Assembly: GCF_006494425.1 (NCBI RefSeq)
Contig: NZ_VHIV01000003.1
Coordinates: 186,001-250,000, forward strand
Direction: 5' to 3'
Source of the DNA: Bacillus dicomae
Lineage (GTDB): Bacteria > Bacillota > Bacilli > Bacillales > Bacillaceae_G
Length of the DNA: 64,000 bases
In this document: positions 57,902-64,000 of the stretch, piece after piece
Layout of the letters: each line of letters opens with the position of its first letter
Numbering within the stretch: the first letter of the stretch is position 1
Made by a program: the position numbers and the translations under genes
Notes under the pieces: model-generated
The model's database searches: none
The model's input: the letters and a program-made list of their open reading frames with translations, nothing else
Told to the model about the DNA's origin: nothing

Positions 57902-59104
57902 ATGTGGCGTAATAAAAATGTTTGGATTGTTTTAATTGGGGAGTTTATTGCAGGTCTAGGATTATGGCTTGGTATTCTTGGCAACCTTGAATTTATGCAA
58001 AAATATGTCCCTTCTGATTTCATGAAATCAGTTATATTATTTATCGGACTATTAGCCGGTGTTCTAGTTGGACCTATGGCTGGCCGTGTCATCGATCAGT
58101 ATGAAAAGAAAAAAGTTCTTCTTTACGCTGGGTTTGGTCGAGTTTTAAGTGTTATTTTCATGTTTTTTGCTATTCAATTTGAAAGTATCGCATTTATGAT
58201 TGCATTTATGGTTGCTCTTCAAATTTCAGCAGCATTTTACTTCCCTGCATTACAATCTGTAATTCCACTCATCGTACGTGAGCATGAGTTATTACAAATG
58301 AACGGTGTACATATGAATGTAGGTACAATCGCTCGTATTGCAGGTACTTCACTAGGTGGAATTCTTTTAGTGGTAATGAGTTTACAGTATATGTATGCCT
58401 TCTCAATGGCAGCATACGCTTTATTATTCCTCTCTACTTTCTTCCTTCAATTTGAAGATAAGAAATCAACAACACCAAGTAAACAAGCTGCAAAAGATAA
58501 TAGCTTTATGGAAGTATTTCGTATTTTAAAAGGAATTCCGATTGCTTTCACAGCACTTATATTAAGTATTATCCCTCTATTATTTATAGCTGGATTTAAT
58601 TTAATGGTAATTAACATTAGCGAAATGCAACATGATCCAACGATTAAAGGCTTTATATATACCATTGAAGGTATCGCATTTATGTTAGGTGCCTTCGTTA
58701 TTAAACGTTTATCTGACCATTTCAAACCTGAAAAGTTACTATATTTCTTCGCAGTTTGTACCGCTTTTGCACATCTATCATTGTTCTTTAGCGATATAAA
58801 ATGGATGTCTCTTACATCATTTGGTTTATTTGGTTTTAGTGTCGGTTGCTTCTTCCCTATTATGTCGACAATTTTCCAAACGAAAGTGGAAAAAAGTTAT
58901 CACGGCCGTCTATTCTCATTCCGTAATATGTTTGAGAGAGTGATGTTCCAAATCGTTTTACTCGGTACTGGTTTCTTCTTAGATACGATTGGTTTACAGT
59001 ACATGGTCTTAATTTTCGGCGTCATTTCCTTGTTAATCATTTCTATTTCACTTTCTAAACAGAAACAATACGAAAAACAACATTCGCAATCTGCAAATTT
59101 ATAA
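57902..59104 (+). CDS. MFS transporter (12 helices)
   Basis: The 400-residue MFS protein resembles macrolide/drug-efflux type MFS_3 members: AGVLVGPMAGRVIDQYEKKK (motif A region), FYFPALQSVIPLIV, and TIEGIAFMLGAFVIKRLSD. Substrate unknown. It starts at ATG 57902 after GGAGAGG. A second ribosome-binding-like GGAGGTTTTATAT lies 40 nt upstream without a start codon. Confidence 0.82.
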   Translation: MWRNKNVWIVLIGEFIAGLGLWLGILGNLEFMQKYVPSDFMKSVILFIGLLAGVLVGPMAGRVIDQYEKKKVLLYAGFGRVLSVIFMFFAIQFESIAFMIAFMVALQISAAFYFPALQSVIPLIVREHELLQMNGVHMNVGTIARIAGTSLGGILLVVMSLQYMYAFSMAAYALLFLSTFFLQFEDKKSTTPSKQAAKDNSFMEVFRILKGIPIAFTALILSIIPLLFIAGFNLMVINISEMQHDPTIKGFIYTIEGIAFMLGAFVIKRLSDHFKPEKLLYFFAVCTAFAHLSLFFSDIKWMSLTSFGLFGFSVGCFFPIMSTIFQTKVEKSYHGRLFSFRNMFERVMFQIVLLGTGFFLDTIGLQYMVLIFGVISLLIISISLSKQKQYEKQHSQSANL

Positions 59105-59107
59105 CAC

Positions 59108-59143
59108 AAACAAAGACGCATGGATTAATCTATGCGTCTTTGT
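59108..59143 (+). terminator. intrinsic terminator
   Basis: ACAAAGACGCAT pairs with ATGCGTCTTTGT directly after the MFS stop codon. Confidence 0.82.
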
Positions 59144-59245
59144 TATATAAAACCTTATTTATTATACTTATTGAAATTATTTAAAGGAGTACCCTCTTTT
59201 GCATTCGAATATAGTATATTAACAAGATATCCTGGAGGTGCAAGA

Positions 59246-59548
59246 ATGTCTGCTGGCATACAGGTATTTATTATACTGCTTTTTGTAATTGCTATGTTTA
59301 GCATCCTAAACTTTTTAACCTTTTCCCTTTCAGGGCATAACCTTAAAAGAAGAATTGTGGCAGGTTTCATATTTTTATTGTTAACTCCCATTATCTTTTT
59401 GACTACTTCAGCTTTCACTTCTATATTCAATAAAGCTAGTTTTGGAGCAGTTAACCTAACCGTTTCTATTGTAAATGTATATATTTTAAATGGCATTGTC
59501 ATTCTTCTTTCCGCTTCATTTATCCACAAAAAACAAAACATAAGATAG
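59246..59548 (+). CDS. small membrane protein, three helices
   Basis: The 100-residue protein starts at ATG 59246 after TGGAGGTGC; the longer frame from 59132 overlaps the preceding terminator. It has helices near residues 6-26, 36-58 and 70-92. No family is recognised. The long opposite-strand frame at 59155-59595 is its shadow. Confidence 0.68.
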   Translation: MSAGIQVFIILLFVIAMFSILNFLTFSLSGHNLKRRIVAGFIFLLLTPIIFLTTSAFTSIFNKASFGAVNLTVSIVNVYILNGIVILLSASFIHKKQNIR

Positions 59549-59555
59549 CAAACTG

Positions 59556-59593
59556 GGCATGAATCTGACTTTATACTAGATTCATGCTTTTTC
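59556..59593 (+). terminator. intrinsic terminator
   Basis: GCATGAATCT pairs with AGATTCATGC followed by TTTTTC after the small membrane protein. Confidence 0.8.
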
Positions 59594-59713
59594 AATCCCC
59601 TCTAAATTTTTATATGAAATTAAATAATTCTTTATAAAAATTTAAACTTTATTTATTACAATATTCCTATCGTATTCGCACGTTTATTGAAAACGAAAAG
59701 AAAGGAGTACAAA

Positions 59714-60076
59714 ATGAAAAAGGTTCTATTAATTATTCCGTTATTCATTATACTACTCAGTGGATGTAGCAATAATGATATATACGGTTCTTGGGAAGTC
59801 GTTGACAACAAAAACGGTCTTTGTCCTATATCGTATAAATTTGAAACAGTTGTAAAAGAAGAAAAGAAAGAAAAAATTATTCAATATTTAGTAGAAATGC
59901 AAACAACAAAGAAAAAAGAAGATTTATACAAAGGTTCATTTGTAAAGGACTCTAATGTATATCACATTGATTATGGTAACTCATTTACATCGGATCAAAC
60001 TTTAAAGGTTGTCGATGGCAAATTAAATGTATACTTTTATGCAGTTGAAAGATTATGTACATATAAAAAGAAATGA
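59714..60076 (+). CDS. small lipoprotein
   Basis: The 120-residue protein has a lipoprotein signal (LLIIPLFIILLSGCS) and a compact beta-rich domain (YGSWEVVDNKN, ending LCTYKKK). The first 'GSWE' after the Cys recalls small lipocalin-like or YusW-type lipoproteins, but no family is confirmed. ATG 59714 follows AAAGGAG. It is followed by a terminator. Confidence 0.7.
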   Translation: MKKVLLIIPLFIILLSGCSNNDIYGSWEVVDNKNGLCPISYKFETVVKEEKKEKIIQYLVEMQTTKKKEDLYKGSFVKDSNVYHIDYGNSFTSDQTLKVVDGKLNVYFYAVERLCTYKKK

Positions 60077-60089
60077 TTACACTTCCTAT

Positions 60090-60120
60090 AAAACGCAGAA
60101 AATTTTTTCTGCGTTATTTT
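60090..60120 (+). terminator. intrinsic terminator
   Basis: AAAACGCAGAAAA pairs with TTTTCTGCGTT followed by ATTTT, after the lipoprotein gene. Confidence 0.75.
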
Positions 60121-60203
60121 ACTTTACAACGCTTTCCCTTTTTAAATCTTTTAATTTGAATGTAATATTATATAATAACAATATTTTTACTGTGAGGGGG
60201 TTT

Positions 60204-60422
60204 TTGAGAATTTTAAGTTCATTGATTGTATCAACAATCTGTTCCATTATACTAATCCTACGGAACGGACTGTCATTTTATGAAAAATTAACGACCGGAA
60301 ATTCATACTATTGGCTTAGTGGTATTTTAAGCCTTGTTTTTGTGTTTTTTCCATTCAAAATATGCGGGATATACTCAACAAAAACTATAAAACACCCTAA
60401 TTATAATAGACAGTTCAGCTAA
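60204..60422 (+). CDS. small membrane protein, two helices
   Basis: The 72-residue protein starts at TTG 60204 near GAGGGGG (short spacing, so start is uncertain). It has two helices (LSSLIVSTICSIILIL and YYWLSGILSLVFVFFPF) and a basic tail. It resembles in size and layout the 67-residue protein at 36724. The longer frame from 60027 overlaps the lipoprotein and is rejected. Function is unknown. Confidence 0.55.
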   Translation: MRILSSLIVSTICSIILILRNGLSFYEKLTTGNSYYWLSGILSLVFVFFPFKICGIYSTKTIKHPNYNRQFS

Positions 60423-60584
60423 TCGATCTATATTAGTTACACAGTCCCTTCCAAAATAGACTAATACTCCCTCTAAATTTGTCAATCGTTTTAATTTTCA
60501 TAAAAAAATGATAAAATGTAACCATGTGTTTTCAGAATAATTAAAAACGAAGAAAGAAAACACTGTTTTTTAGGAGGGGTTTTG

Positions 60585-61784
60585 ATGACTTACACGTTAG
60601 CAACTAGAATGAATGCATTCCAATCTTCTATTTTTAGTGAATTAGGGGCCTATAAAAAAGATAAGATTGCAGCAGGTCACAAAATGATTGATTTAAGTAT
60701 CGGGAATCCTGATATGCCACCTGCTGATTTCGTAAGAGAAGAAATGGTACATACAGCAAATCAAAAAGAAAGCTATGGATACACATTAAGTGGTATTCAA
60801 GAATTTCACGAAGCTGTAACTGAATATTACAACAACACTCATAATGTTATATTAAATGCCGATAAAGAAGTTTTATTATTAATGGGGTCACAAGATGGAC
60901 TTGTTCATTTACCTATGGTTTATGCGAATCCGGGAGATATTATATTAGTTCCTGATCCAGGATATACAGCTTATGAAACAGGAATTCAAATGGCTGGAGC
61001 AACATCTTACTACATGCCTTTAAAGAAAGATAATGATTTCTTACCTAACTTAGAGCTAATTCCTGAAGAAATTGCGGATCGTGCGAAGATGATGATTTTA
61101 AACTTCCCAGGGAATCCAGTTCCAGCAATGGCTCATGAAGATTTCTTTAAAGAGGTAATTGCATTTGCGAAAAAGCATAATATTATTGTTGTTCATGATT
61201 TTGCTTATGCTGAATTTTATTTTGATGGTAATAAACCAATTAGCTTCCTCTCTGTGCCTGGCGCTAAAGAAGTTGGCGTAGAAATCAACTCTTTGTCAAA
61301 AAGTTATAGTTTAGCAGGTAGCCGTATTGGTTATATGATTGGTAATGAAGAAATTGTCAGAGCGCTTACACAATTTAAATCTAATACGGATTACGGAGTG
61401 TTTTTACCAATTCAAAAAGCGGCATGTGCTGCACTAAGAAATGGTGCTGCTTTTTGTGAGAAAAACCGTGGTATTTATCAAGAACGTAGAGATACTTTAG
61501 TCGATGGGTTCAAAACATTTGGCTGGAATGTTGAAAAACCAGCTGGCAGTATGTTTGTCTGGGCCGAAATTCCGAAAGGCTGGACTTCTATAGAATTCGC
61601 TTATGCATTAATGGATCGTGCGAATGTCGTTGTCACACCAGGTCATGCATTCGGACCTCACGGTGAAGGATTTGTACGCATTGCACTCGTTCAAGATAAA
61701 GCAGTGTTACAACAAGTTGTTGAAAACATTAGAAATAGTGGTATTTTTTCTCTTGAAAAAGCAGAAGAATTAGTTAAAAATTAA
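60585..61784 (+). CDS. PLP-dependent class I/II aminotransferase
   Basis: The 399-residue aspartate-aminotransferase-fold protein has MIDLSIGNPDMPPADFV, the PLP Lys in NSLSKSYSLAGSRIGYMIGN, and Arg in GFVRIALV. It is of the group often annotated LL-diaminopimelate aminotransferase-like or alanine/aspartate aminotransferase; the specific substrate is not decided. The ATG at 60585 follows TTAGGAGGGG. A weak hairpin at 61791-61818 lies between it and the FabZ-like gene, so partial read-through is likely. Confidence 0.85.
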   Translation: MTYTLATRMNAFQSSIFSELGAYKKDKIAAGHKMIDLSIGNPDMPPADFVREEMVHTANQKESYGYTLSGIQEFHEAVTEYYNNTHNVILNADKEVLLLMGSQDGLVHLPMVYANPGDIILVPDPGYTAYETGIQMAGATSYYMPLKKDNDFLPNLELIPEEIADRAKMMILNFPGNPVPAMAHEDFFKEVIAFAKKHNIIVVHDFAYAEFYFDGNKPISFLSVPGAKEVGVEINSLSKSYSLAGSRIGYMIGNEEIVRALTQFKSNTDYGVFLPIQKAACAALRNGAAFCEKNRGIYQERRDTLVDGFKTFGWNVEKPAGSMFVWAEIPKGWTSIEFAYALMDRANVVVTPGHAFGPHGEGFVRIALVQDKAVLQQVVENIRNSGIFSLEKAEELVKN

Positions 61785-61790
61785 TTGCAA

Positions 61791-61818
61791 CTCCCCTGCT
61801 TAACTATAGCAGGGGTAT
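61791..61818 (+). terminator. weak hairpin between aminotransferase and FabZ-like gene
   Basis: CCCCTGC pairs with GCAGGGG; the following TATTATT is a poor U-tract, so it may attenuate rather than terminate. Confidence 0.5.
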
Positions 61819-61840
61819 TATTCATTGGAGGTATTTTCAT

Positions 61841-62239
61841 ATGCATATTAAAGACACTCTTCCCCATCGTTATCCATTTTTAATGATTGATAAAGTAACA
61901 AATATAAATCAAGGTGAATCCGTTACAGGGTATAAACTCATTACAAATAACGAATGGTTTATAAATGATAGTCAAAATCATATGCCTCATATGTTAATTG
62001 TAGAAGCACTTGCTCAGCTTAGCGCATTTGTACATACAAGTGACTCTGACGGACTAGGCTTCCTCTCCTCTTTAGATGGGGTTGAATTCCATGAAAAAGC
62101 ATATCCCGTTGATAAACTTACTTTGCATTATGAGTTAACTCGCAATCGTCGAGGTTTTATTCTAGGTAAAGGTACCGCAACCGTTAATAATCAGCCGATT
62201 GTAACGATAGAAAAGCTATTAATATACCAAGCAGAATAG
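61841..62239 (+). CDS. FabZ-like hot-dog protein without the catalytic histidine
   Basis: The 132-residue protein starts like FabZ (LPHRYPFLMIDKV) and keeps MLIVEALAQLSAF with the family's Glu. The FabZ catalytic block GHFPxxPxMPG is missing: the segment reads NEWFINDSQNHMPHMLIVEA, shorter and without the His. 3-Hydroxyacyl-ACP dehydration is therefore unlikely; it may bind acyl groups or act as a thioesterase-like hot-dog protein. It starts after GGAGG. It sits between an aminotransferase gene and the coaW gene. Confidence 0.75.
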   Translation: MHIKDTLPHRYPFLMIDKVTNINQGESVTGYKLITNNEWFINDSQNHMPHMLIVEALAQLSAFVHTSDSDGLGFLSSLDGVEFHEKAYPVDKLTLHYELTRNRRGFILGKGTATVNNQPIVTIEKLLIYQAE

Positions 62240-62331
62240 AGACGTATTCATTCACTAGGGTATCTATCTCCTACAAATTCGTCTCATCAACATGAACAGA
62301 TTAAACAAATTATTTAGTTAGGGGCAGGCAA

Positions 62332-63162
62332 ATGGAAAGTACGATTGGTATCGATGCTGGAGGAACATTAACGAAAATTGCTTATTTGAACGAAAAAAAA
62401 CAATTAGCCTTTGAAAAATTTTATTCAAATGAACAAGATAACATAATAGATTGGCTTAAGAACCGAACTGGTATAAAACAAATATGTATTACTGGTGGTA
62501 AAGCGAAACAATTACAGCAACTACTTTCAAACTCATATAAAATAGTAGAACTAAATGAATTTGAAGCTACTCTTATAGGCGTCCGATACATTTTAAAAGA
62601 AGGGAAATATGATATAAACAACTTTATTTTAACAAATATCGGTACAGGTACTTCTATTCATTACGTTTATAATGACAAATATATTCGAGCTGGCGGAACT
62701 GGTGTTGGTGGTGGTACTATTATGGGACTTTCAAAATTGTTAACAAATATAGATCATTTTGAAGATGTGATTCCTTTAACAAAAATAGGAACTAGAAAAG
62801 AATTAGATATTACGGTTGGAGATATTTATGGTGGGATTCTCTCACCTATTGATAATAGCTTAACTGCTAGCAATTTTGGTAAAGCCGCTATTTCAGAATC
62901 AAAATATAATAGCTCAGACATACTTGCTACTATACAAGGACTTGTCGGTGAAGTCGTTACTGCATTAAGCCTTCAATTTGCCGAAACAAAAAACATTGAC
63001 CATATTATTTATATTGGTTCCACTCTATGTAATAACGTACACCTTCAAAATATTATTAGTAGCTACACAAAATATCAAAATAAAACACCTATTTTTTTAC
63101 AAGACGGTGGTAATAGCGGTGCGATTGGTGCTTTACTTCATGTTACGAATAAAAAAAGCTGA
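62332..63162 (+). CDS. coaW: type II pantothenate kinase CoaW
   Basis: The 276-residue ASKHA kinase has the phosphate-binding [15 protein letters not shown] at the start, GTGTSIHYV (second phosphate loop), and [19 protein letters not shown] with the Gly-rich signature of type II pantothenate kinases (S. aureus CoaW). It phosphorylates pantothenate in CoA synthesis and is not feedback-inhibited in the studied cases. It starts after AGGGGCAGG. The terminator follows. Confidence 0.87.
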   Translation: MESTIGIDAGGTLTKIAYLNEKKQLAFEKFYSNEQDNIIDWLKNRTGIKQICITGGKAKQLQQLLSNSYKIVELNEFEATLIGVRYILKEGKYDINNFILTNIGTGTSIHYVYNDKYIRAGGTGVGGGTIMGLSKLLTNIDHFEDVIPLTKIGTRKELDITVGDIYGGILSPIDNSLTASNFGKAAISESKYNSSDILATIQGLVGEVVTALSLQFAETKNIDHIIYIGSTLCNNVHLQNIISSYTKYQNKTPIFLQDGGNSGAIGALLHVTNKKS

Positions 63163-63178
63163 CACATGTCAGCTTTTT
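63152..63178 (+). terminator. intrinsic terminator
   Basis: AAAAAGCTGAC pairs with GTCAGCTTTTT around ACAT directly on the coaW stop codon. Confidence 0.85.
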
Positions 63179-63370
63179 GAAATGCGAATTTTATACGCTA
63201 AAACAGTCTCTAAATGTGAGATTTTATCTTTGTTACTGTAAAAATCAACTAGTTCCCCAGCTAAAGGTGCTTGTTGACGTAAAATTCGTTAGCTGTAGTA
63301 AAAAAGCTATTTTCTTACCTTTTTTTAATAAAATTTCAATAATTCATTTATAAATATACTAACTTAATTA

Positions 63371-64000
63371 TCAATTTACTGCAGCTTTTTTTGAGTAATA
63401 TACAGAAAGTAAGTTAAATTCTATATGTAATACTATAGGGAAAACAATTGATAGTGAGGAATTCGTAATCATACCATGTATTATTCCCCCTAAAAATGCG
63501 AACAACATAAATTTTATACTAGTCTGATTAAATTTGTAATATTGTAAGTGAGATACAGCAAATAGAAAGGAAGATATTAGAATTGGTAGCGTAACTGGTA
63601 TGTAAGCTATTTCAAAATTAGAGAAGATTGAGAATGCATTGTTAAGTATTGGTATAATCATCCCTCTAAAAATTACTTCTTCAAAAATAGGATACATAAT
63701 TACAAAGTTTAAGATATTCTTTTTCCCAATTGGATTATATCCTGAGTATCGTGAAATGACAATATTCGTTATCAAAGCAATCAAGATTAATACAACAATT
63801 GATTCATAGTGAATTGGTAAACGGAATACATAATTATTTTTATAAAAATAACTAATTATCGTCAGTAGTGTTCCCCATATATAAATAATCTCATTTTCTA
63901 TCTTGTGGTACAACGTTTTTCCAATAATAACGCCAACTGTAATATCAACAATTTTATATGAAAAAGCTAATAAAACAGCAAGTGCTAATGTAATAAAGTA
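63371..64000 (-). CDS. CPBP family intramembrane protease, N-terminus beyond the window
   Basis: The open frame continues upstream of the TTG at 63913 to the window edge (codons reading FITLALAVLLAFSYKIVDIT), so the gene is partial here. The visible part has the CPBP/Abi motif EEVIFRG near residue 77 of the 180-residue ORF, His in HLQYYKF and HGMITNSSL, and several membrane helices. These are putative type II CAAX prenyl protease-like membrane enzymes, some in bacteriocin immunity. The substrate is unknown. Confidence 0.78.
   Translation of the reverse strand, partial: YFITLALAVLLAFSYKIVDITVGVIIGKTLYHKIENEIIYIWGTLLTIISYFYKNNYVFRLPIHYESIVVLILIALITNIVISRYSGYNPIGKKNILNFVIMYPIFEEVIFRGMIIPILNNAFSIFSNFEIAYIPVTLPILISSFLFAVSHLQYYKFNQTSIKFMLFAFLGGIIHGMITNSSLSIVFPIVLHIEFNLLSVYYSKKAAVN

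Noticed and set aside
59155-59595. 146-residue open frame on the minus strand
   Set aside because: It is the shadow of the small membrane protein at 59246-59548, which has a good ribosome binding site; the minus frame has none and its translation is not protein-like.
60526-60563. GTGTTTTC…GAAAACAC inverted repeat before the aminotransferase, considered as a riboswitch
   Set aside because: Only 8-bp arms with an unstructured 22-nt interior and no known aptamer motif.

Overview
This is a chromosomal window from a Bacillus cereus group bacterium (cereus/thuringiensis/anthracis/mycoides lineage). It is AT-rich with strong GGAGG-type ribosome binding sites. Recognisable proteins include a YkfC whose catalytic residues fall exactly at the Bacillus cereus positions (C238/H291/H303), an ExsC-like exosporium protein, CotX-type coat proteins, a BSR-like deaminase and an NprR/PlcR-type regulator. 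No rRNA, tRNA, insertion sequence, prophage or CRISPR array was seen. Both window edges cut genes (an aldehyde dehydrogenase at the left, a CPBP membrane protease at the right).

Layout. (1) 1-8340: a complete-looking trans-4-hydroxy-L-proline catabolic regulon. A sigma-54 activator lies between two gene blocks, each preceded by a near-perfect -24/-12 promoter. The left block encodes a FAD amine oxidase subunit, the 4-hydroxyproline 2-epimerase, a racemase paralogue without catalytic cysteines, the Pyr4H2C deaminase and an aldehyde dehydrogenase. The right block encodes two [2Fe-2S] proteins and a second flavoprotein. (2) 8341-13900: small membrane proteins, a DUF1836 regulator with paired palindromes, DedA, DinB, an orphan DltD and a GNAT. 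(3) 13930-17710: the murein-peptide recycling set ykfB-ykfC-oppA-like. (4) 17820-30630: mixed metabolic, stress and regulatory genes (aldo/keto reductase, PfpI plus ankyrin pair, BSR-like deaminase, S15 peptidase, a two-component system). (5) 30915-36927: an MTA/SAH nucleosidase-HAD fusion, a TagA-type glycosyltransferase, an M3 peptidase and a frameshifted NprR-like regulator. (6) 36998-44200: DegV, then a spore-coat/exosporium island with two CotX paralogues, a 21-bp tandem repeat and a decayed gene. (7) 44255-51112: drug-efflux MFS, the bactofilin operon with its DUF4004 regulator, and a divergent SgrR-MFS pair. (8) 51191-64000: lipoproteins, a gluzincin protease, nucleoside hydrolase, ExsC-like protein, MFS transporter, aminotransferase, FabZ-like protein and type II pantothenate kinase.

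How the parts connect. Hydroxyproline is abundant in collagen. The window pairs its catabolism with a secreted Xaa-Pro dipeptidyl peptidase, an oligopeptidase and murein-peptide salvage, which suits life on animal or decaying tissue (inference). Five separate spore-type transcription units share one promoter architecture: TTGTCCAA(A/G)C, 16-17 nt, then a CATAnnnTA-like -10. This looks like a late mother-cell (sigma-K) signature and groups several unrecognised proteins with ExsC and CotX.

Most points worth a second look are: the cysteine-less racemase paralogue in the operon, the shared late-sporulation promoter, the homopolymer frameshift in the NprR-like regulator, the fused nucleosidase-phosphatase with an internal ribosome binding site, a probable ATT start codon, and a FabZ-like protein without its catalytic histidine beside CoaW. 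Many start codons were moved inward from the longest open frame on ribosome-binding-site evidence; these changes are stated per gene.
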